Shown one piece after another: positions 1-13,192 of a stretch of DNA of 64,000 nucleotides (positions are counted from its first letter, which is position 1; each line of letters starts with the position of its first letter). The position numbers were made by a program, and so were the translations under genes. The notes under the pieces are model-generated. The model saw nothing but the letters and a program-made list of their open reading frames with translations, had not been told where the DNA came from and ran no database searches. The stretch spans positions 47,294,409 through 47,358,408 of the forward strand of contig NC_060065.1 in assembly GCF_020283565.1 (NCBI RefSeq). Reading direction: 5' to 3'. This DNA is from Trifolium pratense (taxonomy: Eukaryota; Streptophyta; Magnoliopsida; Fabales; Fabaceae).

Positions 1-2715
1 TAAGAAATTGTTGAATATACTTGAATGTGTTATTAATTTGTTTATAGCTAGTGATATTTATAGTATAAACTATAAAGTATGTTATAGGAAAAAATGGAAT
101 GGAATATAGATTTGATTTTGATGTCTTAAAAAGTTTGAGAAGGAATTGTCGGAGTGGAAATCACACGTGCCACACATGATGTAATGGAATTGGTAGGCCA
201 GCTTTTTTTTTTATGTTTAGGCACGTTTTATTGAGACAAAATGCTTACGACATTTTCTATTTTATGTTCTTAGTTTGATTGATGAAATGCAAATATGCAC
301 TTAAAATATCTAGTCAACTTAACTCAATTGGCAGAACATTGCATTATATATGAAGATGGACGTAGGCATGATAATAAAACTCATATATGTGGGTACCCGT
401 CCAAACCCTACCCGCTTTGACAGAGAAAACTCGAGTTGGCTGAGTTTGAGTTTTCTTCGATTTCAAAAGACAGGGTTGAGGCGGGTAATAGGGACATTGA
501 TACCTACCATGAACTCGCCCCATTTATATTTTTTGAACCAAAATCCAATTAGAGATGACAATTTGACTTATACTCAGTGGGTACCCACGAAAAATACCCA
601 TAACTGGTAGAGTAAAAACCCATATTTTGGTACGGGTATGGGTAATTACCCACAAAAATGAGCGGGTACAGGTACCTTAGTACCCACATCGCCCCATACC
701 CACATCTATATATTTATTTATTTTTATTTATATCTATTACTAATATATTAAAATTTATTACCATCAAAGTTACTAAATTATCCTTATTCAATTCAACCAC
801 GTTGCAAGTTTTATATCCTTCATTGTAATATTACTTAAATTTTTTTTAAAAAATTATATAGAAAGAATATAAGATAAATAGAAAATAGAAATTTTTACTG
901 AAATTATTGCTGGACTATTTATTACAAATAAAGAAATATGTGAAATAAAATACTAGTTAATAGTATTATAGTATTATAATGTGTTTTTTTTTTATTATAT
1001 GTGGATATAAATATTTTTTTTAAGCAATGTGGATATACTTTTAAAACAACAACTTTCTTTGTGTCCACCTAGTTCTTTTCTCTCGTTCTCTGCGGCGGCC
1101 TTAATTCTTCTTCTCTTCAAGTCTCCTCCTCCTTCTTTCTTGAGTGGTGAGGGGTGATTTTAGGTCTTTTTTGGCCTAAAATCACCTCCTCCGCATTTTA
1201 TTTTCCTCCCGTTTAATCTTAATAAGTGATTTTTACATAACCAAATTTTTTAGTTTTTTTCTTTTGTTGTGATTTTAGTCGTCTAAGTGCGGCAGTATGT
1301 TGGTCGTCGTCCGATTGGTGCGGCGTTTTGGATTATCCGTCGTCTTACGGTGTTTGTTTAGTTCATATTGAAAGATCAATTTCAATCAATTGCAGATTCA
1401 ATCAATGATTTGGATGTCAACGTTACAGATCCGAAAGCATGGACATTCTGGTGACTTTAAATTTATCATATTACTTGTAGGCATTTTGCCGTTGTATCCT
1501 ATTAACTTGATGTTGTGAGTTTGTTCGCAGATTCATATTTTATTGTTTTTAGCGAAGTTGAATTTATATTTACATCTACATCTGATGTATTCTATCAATT
1601 ATTGGAATGAATGAACATCTTATTTTTAGTATAAAAAAAAAAATTCTTTTGTGTCCAAAATATATGAATCATCATCTTTGAGAAGATTAGTAACAACAAT
1701 GCCAATTAATCAACAATTGAGGTCGGTTATGCTTATGCACACACCCAAAAATAGTCAAGTCAATGTAGTATTGTATAACGTCCTAAATATCTAAAAAGGG
1801 AAATAAATATTCCGGCTAAGAATTAAACCGTACACCGGTGCACGTGTGTTTTTTCTTTTTTAGAAATTAAGGAGATATTTGTATGGGCTTTTGAACGTGT
1901 TCAGTTTGACTAGTATTATTTTCATTTTGGATCTTTCTAAGAAGAAAATAAAAATTCGAAAAATGTTAACTAGTGCTGCAGTATTAGTTAAGGTACAAAT
2001 ATAATCAAATTGTTTTGAAATTTTTGTAGTTAACCTTTAAACAATATTAAAAAAATATTACTTTTAATATTATTTTTATTTTTATTTTTATTTTTAGTTT
2101 CATAACAATATAAATCTTTTTTTATTTATATTTTCACAACTAATGCTCTAGATATACTAGTTAACATACTCTAAAAACTTTTATTTAAACTAGCAAGGGA
2201 CAATTGAATTTGCACGAGAATTCAAAATTAATTTTTGTCACCTTAAACCTAATCCACTTGAAGTCATGCAACCAATACGGCTTGGCTTGGCTCGGCTCTT
2301 GACCCCATAAGGCGGAGGCGAGGGAGTATATTGTTGGTTTTGGCTACAACATGTGCATTAATATTTCTCGAGAGCGATTCTTATCCCTTACCTCCAAATT
2401 TTACACCACCGAACGAAGGAAATTAAAACACGCATTCGAATGGATAAATTTTTTTTTGTTCAGCTGGACAATTTTGGTATGAATTTTATGAATCACTGGG
2501 GATTCTACAAAAAAAGAACCTCTCTTATTCCTAATGAACCTCCTGGGGTGGCTTCTTGGGTTCACTCTACTTGGACTCCAACTTTGGCCCAGGCCCATTA
2601 GTCTCTTATTTTATTTTTTTTGAAAGTTAGTCTCTTAATATTTTTTTATTTTTTCTGACCGTAGTCTTTTATTATTTTTAAAAAGTGTGATATTTTACCC
2701 ACTATAAAATCAGAA
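1..2715. other. Intergenic DNA, no gene recognised
   Basis: No open frame here looks like a gene; the longest is 86 codons without a recognisable domain. At about 380-710 there is a GGGTACCC-type low-complexity foldback (GGGTACCCG on one side, repeated CGGGTA/GGTACC words on the other), probably an old MITE. At about 1150-1190 a short inverted repeat (GGTGATTTTAGG and CCTAAAATCACC) flanks a small loop. The rest is A+T-rich sequence. A conserved untranslated exon cannot be excluded without RNA data. Confidence 0.5.
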
Positions 2716-2717
2716 TA

Positions 2718-2808
2718 CTCCCTCCAACCTTATATTATATATAAATAAAAATATTTTTTTCAGGTTTATTGGATAATTAATTTATCTAATCTGTATTACC
2801 AGAGGAAG
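2718..2808. mobile_element. Short Stowaway-like MITE remnant
   Basis: The 91-bp segment begins CTCCCTCC and ends AGAGGAAG, imperfect inverted termini of the Stowaway (Tc1/Mariner MITE) type, and is flanked by TA on both sides. The interior is A+T-rich with no coding potential. The call rests on termini and the TA dinucleotide only. Confidence 0.45.
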
Positions 2809-3705
2809 TATGCAACAACTAAGTTGTAACAAGTAAGTATGTAACAAAAATAAAAATATAGAGTGTATGCTGATATAAGAGTTTATGAATGATACAGAGG
2901 ACTGTCTAGTAAACTATTTTTTATATTGGTGCCTAGACATTCTCATTACGTCGTATCAAATTATCATTGGAGCACAAATATATTTACAAAAAAAAATAAA
3001 GATTGATTCCTATTTTGAATTGTACCAATATGTATAGAATGTTAATGTAAGTTGATCAAGCAATGCTAACAATGTCAAAAAAATGTCATTTTCATTTGTG
3101 TATGTTTATCACAGAATAAATTAAGATATCTTTTTGTGTGAAAATTAACATGAGAAAATAATGCGAAGATCTTGACCCTTAAAATATAAAGAGAGGTCTC
3201 GAAGGATAAAAAAGAAGAAAAAAAAATTGGTTAAAGGCGAAAATTAAAACATAATTAAGATAACATGAAAGGATCATTTCCCAACAAATGTAAAGAGAGA
3301 TCTTGAAGATAAAAAAGAAAAAAAAATGGTTAAAGGTGGAAATTTAAAACATAAGCTAACATGAAAGGATAATTTCCCGATAAGAGGATACTTCTAACCA
3401 TAAGCAACTATGATTTTAAATCTTTTGCATCAACCGTGTACTAAATCAAGTCAATTAAACAATAGTATAATATAAAGAGCTATTCAAAGTATATAGTTTT
3501 CGCAAAGAGTCAAATATCCTAATTACGGCGAATTTAAGAAAAAAAATTTTGCAATTCAGGTGTTTAGTACACACTTTTATTAGACAATTTTTCCCTAAGT
3601 CAGAAAAATTAAAATACATTGAAATCACAAACTCTACAACATTAAATGATAAGGATTCTAGTCAACAGCACACTGAACCCACAAGGTTACTTTCACTAGC
3701 ATATC

Positions 3706-6201
3706 TTAGTGAAGTGTATCTATATTTTTGCTTAGATCTTCCAGCTTCTTCATCCTTATTCTCTCACTTTCAGTCACAAGCTAATTCAAAGTTCACATAA
3801 TGCAAATAGAAAGAAAAAAAAAAGTTAGATAGGAAGAAAAATAGTATGAAATTATGAGTGTACTTAATTAAACATGCAATTCAATAAATAATTACTAACC
3901 TCCACTAATTTTGTAACAAGTTGAGCCTTTTCTTTGTTTTTCTCATTGAAAGCCTCAAGAGCTTCATTGTATTCTCTCTCCTGTGATGCCAAAAATATAT
4001 ATAGTTTCACAAAAAAGCTTCACAAAACTTTTTTTAATTTAAGTGTTTTCTTTTTGTCTTGTTTTTAACTTAAGGGCATAATGATGGAAAAAAAAAAAAA
4101 AGAAGAATAAACTATCAATTATAAACTCTGATAATTTAGTTTTTGTTATTAAGATGTTAGAGACTAACATGATAAATTTTAATATACTTTATAAACTAAA
4201 TTAAAAACTCTGTTTGGTAATAATTTTTAAAAAGAGCTTATAATTTATTTTTCTAGCTTATAGCTTATTATTCAAATGTTATTTCAAGTAGCTTATGAGC
4301 TTATAGTTTATTATTTTTTCTTCCAACTTTACCCCTATCATCTTACTTGAAAAAAATTAAATATTAATTAAACATATCTTTTTTATGATATTTCATACGT
4401 ATAAACTAGTTCAACCGTTAATTTTACCAAACACTACAAATTCAATCAGTTAGCTTATTCGTTATAAGCTAAAAACTAGCTTATAAGCTATCCGCTATAA
4501 GCTAGCTTATCAGCTATCCGCTATAAGCTAGCTTATCAGCTATCCGCTATTTTTGACCAAACAGAGCCTAAGTAAATTGAAGAGAGAGTGATACTTTAAA
4601 ACTAAAATTGATTGAAACCAAAACATTAAGCTCAGGTGGTTAATAAACTCCTCTAAGATGAACTGTTCGACAGAATATGAGTTCGATCTCTAATGAAAAC
4701 GATTCTTGATTAAATTTTATTTATCTCGCGATCAAACTCTAAATTATCGTAGCTCGCTTGGTAATAGAGGGTTAAAAAAAAAAACTTAGCTTATTAAAAA
4801 AAGGATGCATGAGGAATTTTGAATAGCTCAATAGCAATTTTCTACATGCAAATTATCAAACACAATTATTATGAATAATCCCCTTTCACAACTAGATAAT
4901 CTTATATTGTAGCCCACTTTTGATGACAGAATATATGGGAACAAAAAATTAAAGCAGATAATTAAGGTGGTCAATTGACTAAATTATAAGCATAACTTGA
5001 GTGGTTGTATCAAAAGCAAAACATATTGGGATCACTTTGTCTCCTTGATCAAATCCTATGTTTCTACTTGTAAAGAAACTATAGAAATTAAAAAATTAAT
5101 TAAAACAGTTAAAAAATCTCACCTTTTTCTGGCATGTTTGACCCAATGGCTTCAACTCTTTGTTAACCATGTCTATCTTCTTTCTAACCATTGCAACATC
5201 CTTCCTCATTGGATCTGTGAATCCCTCAATCTCCTAATCAATTTCTCAAACAAAGATGATTTTTAATAGATGAAAAAAAATCTTAAATATAACAAATGTT
5301 AATAATTTTGCATAAAAACCACATATTTCATTTTTTTTCTCTTTTCAAATTGTTTCTAACCAGCTTGTTTATGTTAAATGAGTTTGAATCTTATCCCAAA
5401 AGTTAGCTCAAATGTGAGGGTAGCAAGCTGCCCAAACAAATTTATACACTAAAGTGACTTAACAGCTCGCAAATAATGTAAGACTCCAAACAAACCGGAG
5501 ACAATTTCAACATCCGCCCTCACGCCAAACGCTAACTCAGATGCCCAAACACATTTATACACTCAACAACCCAAATATGAGAACTTGAGGGAAATGAGAC
5601 TCCAAACAAACTTCGAACAACTTCAATAGTTTCATACAAATACAACACTACCATGGACATGTGAATAGAATCTTCCTTAACTACGGATCAAATGTAGCTA
5701 ATCCTTAAATTTTGTTCAAGTTTTTAAAAAAACGGCTTGCAATTATGGCCGCGATGTCAAGGCAACCACATTGGTGGTCACATTGGTGGTCGCTATTGCA
5801 GCAACACGGCCGGTCTTTAACCGGAATTTTCTACAATATCAAAAATTACAGTGCGACCGTGACTTTGACTGTGATTTGAAACTTTGCTCAAAGTTTTAAA
5901 TATGTATAAACTAAAGAAATTAACTTTGCTCAAATTCAGTATTTGTTGTTGAACTTACTTGTCTTATCTCAGCCAATCGCTGTGTTTCCTTTTCGACTCG
6001 ACCGAGATGAGCATGAACCTTATCTCTAACCTCCAATTTTCTCCTCTCAATTTCTTCTTCCTTTGATTTGAACATTGCTAGAACTGATCTTGACATTTCC
6101 TCTTCCCTTTCATCTCTTCTTGGACTTTGCATGTTGCTAATCATTCCTGAGTTCTTCACTTGTTGATGTTGTTGATCATAGGATCTTTTTGGTGTTGCCA
6201 T
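3706..6201 (-). CDS. DUF662 / RAB6-interacting-golgin-like coiled-coil protein, 4 exons
   Basis: Spliced model on the minus strand: 6201-5959, 5233-5123, 3980-3900, 3780-3706 (243, 111, 81 and 75 nt). All joins are phase 0 with GT donors and AG acceptors, giving 169 residues. The first ATG follows a short leader and starts MATPKRSYDQ. The protein is highly charged and helical. Exon 1 ends in RLAEIRQ, exon 2 reads EIEGFTDPMRKDV and KELKPLGQT, exon 3 EREYNEALEAFNEKNKEK, exon 4 SERIRMKKLEDLSKNID. That order of blocks is what I know from the plant family annotated as DUF662 or RAB6-interacting golgin (about 150-180 residues, function poorly known). No signal peptide or membrane segment is visible, so a cytosolic coiled-coil role is inferred. 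Intron 2 (3981-5122) carries a MITE and a SINE-like copy. Confidence 0.88.
4208..4566. mobile_element. Foldback MITE with CTCTGTTTGG termini in intron of the DUF662 gene
   Basis: The segment opens with CTCTGTTTGGT and closes with ACCAAACAGAG after a one-base offset, a near-perfect terminal inverted repeat. The two halves are rich in AGCTTATAGC / GCTATAAGCT words that would pair. Near the right end a 26-bp unit (GCTATCCGCTATAAGCTAGC plus six bases) is repeated twice and a half. No clear TSD was found. A related sequence lies in intron 1 of the cyclophilin gene. Confidence 0.6.
4620..4785 (+). mobile_element. SINE-like retroposon with A-rich tail
   Basis: About 165 bp starting near AAGCTCAGGTGGTTAA, with a tRNA-like B-box word (GAGTTCGATCTC) and ending in an A-tract at 4775-4785. 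A second copy of the same family, sharing the word order (CTCAAGTGGTT, GGACGAATTGTTCGG, GGAAACAGTTTTTAG, AGTTAAAGC), occurs at about 28606-28775. The SINE assignment is from this architecture; no TSD was established. Confidence 0.45.
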
Positions 6202-6557
6202 TGTTGCTCCACAAATTTCAAGTCACAAGACACTTTTTTCTTTATCTAACTGTTCTTACTTGTTTTCTCTTTTCTTTGAAATGATAACTCTGTCTTTCCT
6301 CTGCCTTAGGTGCTTATAAAACAAAACTAGCTTTTAAGCCAAGTATCTTATTTTAATAGTATGAATAATTTTTTTTTCTTTATCATAGTAGTGAATTATA
6401 GAATAGAAAACATCACATAAATAGTTGTTACAAAAATGAAGATTATATACTTGGAAATTAGCATTGATAATGATATTTCAGATTGAAGTTGTGTCTGATG
6501 TCTTACACACATATTAAATTAATGTCATTGACACATGTAATCACATTTAATTATTTT

Positions 6558-7464
6558 GGCTAAATTGCACTTTTGGCCCCCTAAGTTTCAGAAACTTGCA
6601 ATTTTGGCCCCTTATGTTTCAAAATAGCACTTATAGCCCCCTAAGTTTCAAAAAGTTGCGATTTTGGCCCCCTATGTTTCAAAATAGCAATTTTGGCCCC
6701 CTAAGTTTCAGTAGTTGCGATTTTGGCCACCTATGTTTCAAAATAGCACTTTTAGCCCCTATCTGTACCCCTTTTGCAAAAGGTCAATTTTGATCGAGTC
6801 AAAGTTGATGTGGCAAGTCACTTAAGTGACTCAGCTGCCACGTCAACATTTTTTTGTCATCTTATAATTAAAAAAACTAAAAGAATAAAAAAATAAAAGG
6901 AAGAAGTCACATGCTTTAAATTTATTCTTTCACTACGTTAAAAAAAAAAAAAAATTATTTTTTCACTAACACACATATATAATTTCAAATCCTAAAGAAT
7001 TAACCAAATACTTCGTGACGTTTATTCAAAATGATTTTTCACTATACGTAAAAAAAAAAACAAACCTAATTCCAAATCCAAAAATAGGAAACAATGGAAA
7101 TTGAAAACTATTCGTGCTTTTTGTTATGTCTTTTTAATTATGTAATGACTTCATATATGTAATGACTTGATTTGTTATGTCATTTTGATTTAGAAAAGTG
7201 TCTTGAACTTCCATTTAGAAAAGTGTCTTGAACTTTCATTTTGCAAAAGGGGTAAACATAGGGGGCCAAAATTGCTATTTTGAAACATAGGAGGCCAAAA
7301 TAGCAACTTTTTGAAATTTAGGGGGCCAAAAGTGCTATTTTGAAACATAGGGGGTCAAAATTGCAACTTCCTGAAACTTAGAGGGCCAAAAGTGCTATTT
7401 TGAAATATAGGGGACCAAAATCGCAACTTTCTGAAACTTAAGGGGCCAAAAGTGTAATTTAGCC
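6558..7464. mobile_element. Non-autonomous MULE-type foldback element with 9-bp TSD
   Basis: The 907-bp element begins GGCTAAATTGCACTTTTGG and ends with the inverse, CCAAAAGTGTAATTTAGCC. It is flanked by a perfect 9-bp direct repeat, AATTATTTT (6549-6557 and 7465-7473); 9-bp TSDs are typical of Mutator-like elements. Each arm is about 200 bp and made of repeated 'TTTTGGCCCCCTAAGTTTC' type subunits, so the element can fold on itself. The centre is A+T-rich with no transposase and no recognisable captured gene. Apparent short ORFs in it are products of the repeat. Confidence 0.85.
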
Positions 7465-7473
7465 AATTATTTT

Positions 7474-10400
7474 CAATTTCTTAAATTATTATTGATGATT
7501 ATGCATCAATGCCTTCTTTTATGTCACTTTATAGAAAACATCATTTACTTTTCATTGACGTGGTGTAAAAATTAAATGGTTCAACGGTGAAAATAAAATT
7601 TCGAGATCTAAATCTTCAAAAAAATTTCAAGAGTTGAGATTACTCTCGCGGTCCTTTATAACTGCAGATAATCCATTTCTCATACAAATGTCAAATCATA
7701 ATTTACAAAAAAAAAAATGAACAGAAAACAAATATTTTATATATAAAAGGTGAAAGAGAGTACAAAATATTTGTACAGATATTTCAAAATAAAAAATTTA
7801 CATTATGACTTAATAAGTTATGATTGGATGTCATACAAAAAAAAGTTTATAGTGTCATTGTATGAATATTAAACTCAACGGTTTATCTTTTAACTAAACA
7901 AATATTTCCTGCCTCCTTTACTCAAAAGCCAACTTAAGTATGGCTTACACACACCTTTGAAATTTTAATTATTTGTTATGAGTAGTGTAATTATACGTAG
8001 TGAGTACTAATTACTAAATTTTAATTAAATCCTTCCATACCCTTTTCCTATTATTTTAATGTCAGTATACTTAACTAAGAATCATGATGGGCCTGCTTTG
8101 GTTAGATAGCAATTTTCTTAAATTGGTTTGGTATAGTGGCAAGTTAAGCTACTACGGCTTCTCACCATACCATTACTTTTTTTATGAAATAAATAACTAA
8201 GGACCAAAACTTTTACTAATGACTTAAAATTCATATAATCAGAACACCTTTTGCCATTTTATTTGACAATTCCTTAAGTAAATTCAGTTGGAATACACGA
8301 GTAAAATACTTTTAAGGTTCCTAAAGACTAAGCAGTGTTGGTAAACTTATAAATCTCAAGCATGGCTCGGATTAGACGTGTCTCCGTATTCTACATCGGT
8401 CAGTGTACAACGATCGTGCAAGTTACAACATGTATCCGACAACTCAAATAAATGTTTCAAAAAAATCTCTGTTTCGACGCATCTTATATACACTCCTTCG
8501 GCACGTATCCGTGGGATACAAATTTGTCGAAGCAATGATGATCAATGAGTGGGTTAAAAGACATTAAATTTGATGAATGAACCCATCGTCTATTAGCATG
8601 GGCCTAATTAAAAGCAGAGTACACTGCAAAATCTCAAGTCTTCACCAGACCAATTCATGTGGGCGTTCTATGTTTTTGACATTAGTAGTGTCGACGAGTA
8701 TTTGAGTATGTACTTCATAGTTGGTAATCATAGAATGTGCTTTCATGAAAATGGAAAGGTGCTTGAAGGAGAAGTTATGGTTGGATAGTGGACAAAAGGG
8801 GCTCACCTACAAAAGCATGTTTGTGGAAGAACCTTAAGAAACAAGACAGAGTAGGAGAATTGGTAGCAACCAAGCATGTTGCCTTTATGACAAATTATTA
8901 CCCCATATGAGGACCAGGTCACACACACAATGTAGATAGCAGAAAGCAAGTAGCCTTACAACTTGGCAATGTAAGAAGAAGAAAAAATTAGGATCTAGGG
9001 TTGCTCAACACATGTACTATCATATCACCAAAAAAATAAAATTATCATGAAATTGGTACATTGTAGGAGAGATTAAGATATGGTGCAAATTAAATAGTCT
9101 AGCTTTAATTTTTTTAATAGTATAAGATAAGTGGTCATCTTTTATATTGCTCGGTAAAATCCTAATTAGTTGTTTATTCGAGGTGATTAAAAAGGTAGAC
9201 TGAACCGAAATAATTTTCATGAAAGTGAATGTGCAGTATAACACCATTTTAATTGATTTTAGAAATATTTTATAATATTTGTCAAAGAAAAAAGAAATAT
9301 TTTATAATATATTTAATTTTACAAATAAAAAATATGTATTTATCTTTAAAATCCAAACTCCCAAATATAACCTTAAGGAATTGAAGAATGAAACACAAAG
9401 CATTATCATACATAGGAATAAAAGAAAATGGTTGTGAAAGCATATTTTAAGGTGAACCATTTTTAATCTTGATTTAATGATATAAGCCAATAATGAAAAT
9501 AACCTTAACCATAACGATCTAAGTAATGATATAAGTACAACACATGTCAATGCATGAAGGAGTTAGTAATGATGACTTTCCAGACTGACAAATGATCCTC
9601 TAAGTTTGAATAAAACTTTACATTTGTATATTTCTTTTGGTTAATCATGCAGTTGATACGTTTCTTAAGAGGCCTAAGTTCTTTGTAAATAGCTTTAAAA
9701 GGTTAAATTAGCTGTGTCAAGAGAGAGAGGTGGGTCCATGGATCTAGATTTGCTGTAATCTCTCATGCAATTTGCAGTTGCTTTTAATCTCAACCTTTAA
9801 TTTGAAATCAAACAAATTAAATTACGGATCAATTTAATACATTTAAAGAATCTCAGCTGTTTGATTGAAATCGAATGATTCAACCCAGTTACAACACCAA
9901 ATGCAATTTTGTGTGTCCATGTATGATTCAAAAAATCTTTTCTGATTTGTTAATATTTAAATATTATAAACTCCTTTTTTGGTCCAACCACCAAAAAAAT
10001 TGTTGAAAATAGCACAAATTGGTAGCATAAGACCTGCTATGTTGAAAGTGTTAGTAAGGAGCCTCCAGATGTTGTAAAAACATCTCATGATAAAAAATAA
10101 ATAAATAAAAAATATTGACTAAATCATCTCATGATAATAAACAGCCTTGATTCCAGTTTATAGAACAATGTTTTAAGCTAAGGTTGCAATTATGCTGCAA
10201 TCTTTGATATTACTGAGAGTTGCAGTCAAATGTAGCTAATGTACGACGTCAATTATGAAGTTGGGTATGAATAAGCCGGTAAAAGACAAGCAAAAGCCAG
10301 TAAAGGAGGAGTAGTTAGGGTATGATGAAGCACGCCTGGTATGTAAACAAATATGGATCACATGGGTTTGTACTGATCCGCTTTTGAGCTGTCATGAGAA

Positions 10401-10870
10401 TTGTTCCATCTATGAATAAAGGAGGCATGAAACTCTCTTCTCGAAGCACCGGTTACTATGACCCTTAAATTAAAGTTGCAATCTTTGATATTAGGTAGAG
10501 GTGCATTCAAATATAGCTAGCGTACGATATTTGTACTTTATTAGGCAAAATTGTAAGTATTCCAATTTCCAATAGTAGAGATTCAGAGAAAATAGTTTCA
10601 AGGTCAGTAGGTAGCATTTACCATACACAACAAACATATCTAAGCTATAACTACTTGTGTCAAAAAGTAAAAGCTCTAACTGCTGCAATTTAGACAGCAT
10701 TGCCATACCAAATGGTTGTAGTGGGTCATAATTAAACTTTGATCTGCTTTTTGACCTAAAGAAAAATAGGGTAAATTATTGGCCAGGCAAATTAACGAGA
10801 TTCGCCAAAGGACGGATCGTTCGAGAGAATCCGAATTTGTTTCTTGGATAAAAAAAATTCATGGTCAGGC
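7474..10870. other. Intergenic DNA, no gene recognised
   Basis: No ORF beyond about 80 codons and no domain seen on either strand. About 60 bp is duplicated directly at 10193-10255 and 10475-10535 (shared words GCAATCTTTGATATTA and AGCTA.TGTACGA / AGCTAGCGTACGA). The stretch 8600-8990 is less A+T-rich than its surroundings but has stops in all frames; an untranslated or non-coding transcript is possible there but unsupported. Confidence 0.45.
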
Positions 10871-10873
10871 GGG

Positions 10874-11011
10874 GTGGGATGTGTAGCTCAACTGGAAACT
10901 AGTTGAACTAAGGGTTAAGAAGTTGGAGGTCTAGAGTTCAAGTCATGACAAGGAGAAAAACTAACATAACATTGTAATATATTAACAACTAACAATTTCT
11001 CAAAAAAAAAA
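10874..11011 (+). mobile_element. tRNA-derived SINE-like copy
   Basis: The sequence starts GGGATGTGTAGCTCAACTGG, like a tRNA A-box, has a B-box-like GAGTTCAAGTC about 55 bp later, and ends in an A-tract at about 11000-11011. The spacing of the two boxes and the tail fit a plant SINE. A related sequence is near 32495-32600 (TAGCTCAACTGATTTGAACT). No acceptor stem can be folded, so this is not a functional tRNA gene. Confidence 0.5.
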
Positions 11012-12472
11012 AAAATCTAGGTGAGGCTTGCCGAACTACAGATTACTAGGACTCATTTCCCTAGGAACAGAAGGGTTAACACTAAAAATATTGATAACCA
11101 ATAAGTTATAATAGAAACTGTATAGATCCATTGTGGAGGATGTACAGTATGTCACTAAAACCATACTAAAAATTGTTTTTCTGGAATAAGTTGAGCTAAT
11201 TTATACTCAATCTTCTCTTGAACACTAAAATGAATAAAATAGGATTTTAAGGACTGTAGCATTCTGCATCCATCCATTTTTTGTACTCCCTGTGCAGCAC
11301 AGACTGTGCTTCAAGCATTGTGTGATGCTAACTAGGTCTCAGGACATGGAATCTCAACTTCTAGATCTTGTATCTTTCTTGATCTGAATTTGATTTCATC
11401 GTAGCCGCAGAATTAAACTTTGTGTTGCTAGATCCAATTGCGAGAAACAAATAATATCGCAGTTTAGTTTGTCTCTACAACTTTTTTCATTGCCCCATTG
11501 ATCGTTTTGTGACAACCAAGGTGCAATACTATCCAAGCACGACGCTATTCTTCTATCAAGGACCAAACACTTGGACCTTGATTTGCATTTTGCTGAGTAG
11601 TGTTACTCATGTTCCATCCATTGAACAAACAGTTGATGAGAACTTTTTTCCCCACCCCCTACGTTTCTAAAAAAACCACACATGTGCCCAGAAATATACT
11701 GAGACTGAGAAAAAAAAATTGTTTTTATCCAAAAATATACTTTTGGAGGGCACAAAAACCAGTATTAACATCCTCACAAAGTAACTTTCTAGCTTCAAAT
11801 TCTAGTCTAGTCTATTCAAGAAATAATCAGAGTGCCTACTTCACCACATCCCTGAGTTTGAGAGGGAGGGGGGGAGGGAAATAGGAGTATGTATAATACT
11901 CATCTCCTTCGAAAAGTTGTCTCTCAGAATGATGCGCTTGCATATTCAACCAGGATCACAACTATAAAATACTCCTCATAGTGTCGAGGCTTAACATACA
12001 ATACATCTCAACCAGAAACTTCAATTTGAATCACAGTTGATGTCATTGAGCAGATCAACAGTAAAAATAATTCATAGCTAAACTTTGGTTTAATGTTTGA
12101 ACATTGGAAAGGACTATAACACAAAACAAGAGACACATTCAACTACGCAATCAACTAAATGTAGCATATAACATATATCATATCATATTGCATAGTTTTT
12201 ACTTGAATTTGAAGATGCTAATCATATAACATGAATTTGAACATTCAGTCATAACACACAAGTACTAAATCATCAACCAGTTACAGAAAACATACAGCAA
12301 ACCATATTCATTCACGTTCTAAACCTCCATTTGAGATCAAACTCAGTAACTAAGCACATTTATTACGGCACCAAATATAAAAGCAAAGAAAATACATGTT
12401 ACATATTGAGGAAGTTCGCTTCAGTTTTTATGATCCACAAAACAACCATCTACTCGATCAGGAACTCACTAG
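11012..12472. other. Region downstream of the cytochrome oxidase-like gene, no second gene recognised
   Basis: This includes the 3' UTR of the minus-strand gene that ends at 12473. The remainder has only short frames. The minus strand near 11270-11500 gives a broken, weakly retroelement-like reading that I could not assign. No terminator or RNA gene was recognised. Confidence 0.4.
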
Positions 12473-12771
12473 TTATTCTTTCTTTCCTATTCCAAGTGAC
12501 ATATTGTAGATCCCTCGACCCTGAAACAAAGGAATAGAACAATGTTACAAAGATACATCATGAGAAACAATCAGAAACAATATAGATCCTATAAAGATTT
12601 ATAACTTACAATCAGAAACAATGAAGTTGCTGCCAGAGCAGCTGGTATTGCTACAGATGTGACCTTATCAAATCGCCCTTTCAGGTATGTGTGTTTCGGG
12701 ATATTCTGGAAATACTTTTGCTTCTCAACAATCTTCTCTCGTGGTCTAAAGGGTGGTTCCAAATCCGACAT
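12473..12771 (-). CDS. Cytochrome c oxidase subunit-like small mitochondrial membrane protein, 2 coding exons
   Basis: Coding exons on the minus strand: 12771-12610 (54 codons) and 12520-12473 (15 codons plus TAA); the intron has GTAAGT and a TTTGTTTCAG acceptor. The 69-residue product starts MSDLEPPFRPREK, continues KYFQNIPKHTYLKGRFDKVT, and has a hydrophobic helix at about residues 38-54 (SVAIPAALAATSLFLI). It ends GRGIYNMSLGIGKKE. This closely resembles, from memory, the small plant protein annotated as cytochrome-c oxidase / electron carrier (subunit 7a-like; At4g21105-type). A role in the inner-membrane complex IV is inferred from that family. The ATG lies one base after an AG acceptor (GCAG|G), so the gene has a non-coding first exon far upstream near 14966-15030. 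Confidence 0.85.
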
Positions 12772-13192
12772 CCTGCATAATCTAGTTTATAGTTGACAAC
12801 TTTCTAATGCTTTTTCCCGACATAGGGAAAAAATTATTGAGATATGGCATGAAAACAAACAAAAATGTTCACCCCAATACATAAATAAATCGTCTATACT
12901 TTACAAACATAACAACATTGAAATACATTGTTGAAGCCAAATCAGACATAAAATAAGCGGAAAAACAACAAAGTTGAAAAGGGCTCATTAGTCATTACAA
13001 TAAACACACAAATGTAGCTCTTACTACTACTGCACAATGTTATTAATAGCCAATTGCGGAAAATAGCAGTTTGTTCAAATTCTGCTATGCAACAGTGCTA
13101 TAACACCGCCATAGCCGCTATTTGACAACATTTTGTTCAAAATAGCGTATTGCAGAACAATAGCAATTTGTTCAAATTCCGCTATGAATACA

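Noticed and set aside
8600..8990. Stretch of less A+T-rich sequence, possible exon
   Set aside because: Stops in all frames and no splice-consistent coding blocks.
10874..10960. tRNA-like sequence with A and B boxes
   Set aside because: No acceptor stem or anticodon arm can be formed; it fits a SINE head better.
11260..11520. Possible Copia-type reverse transcriptase remnant on the minus strand
   Set aside because: Only a few residues resemble the expected pattern, with stops and no flanking LTR; not supportable.
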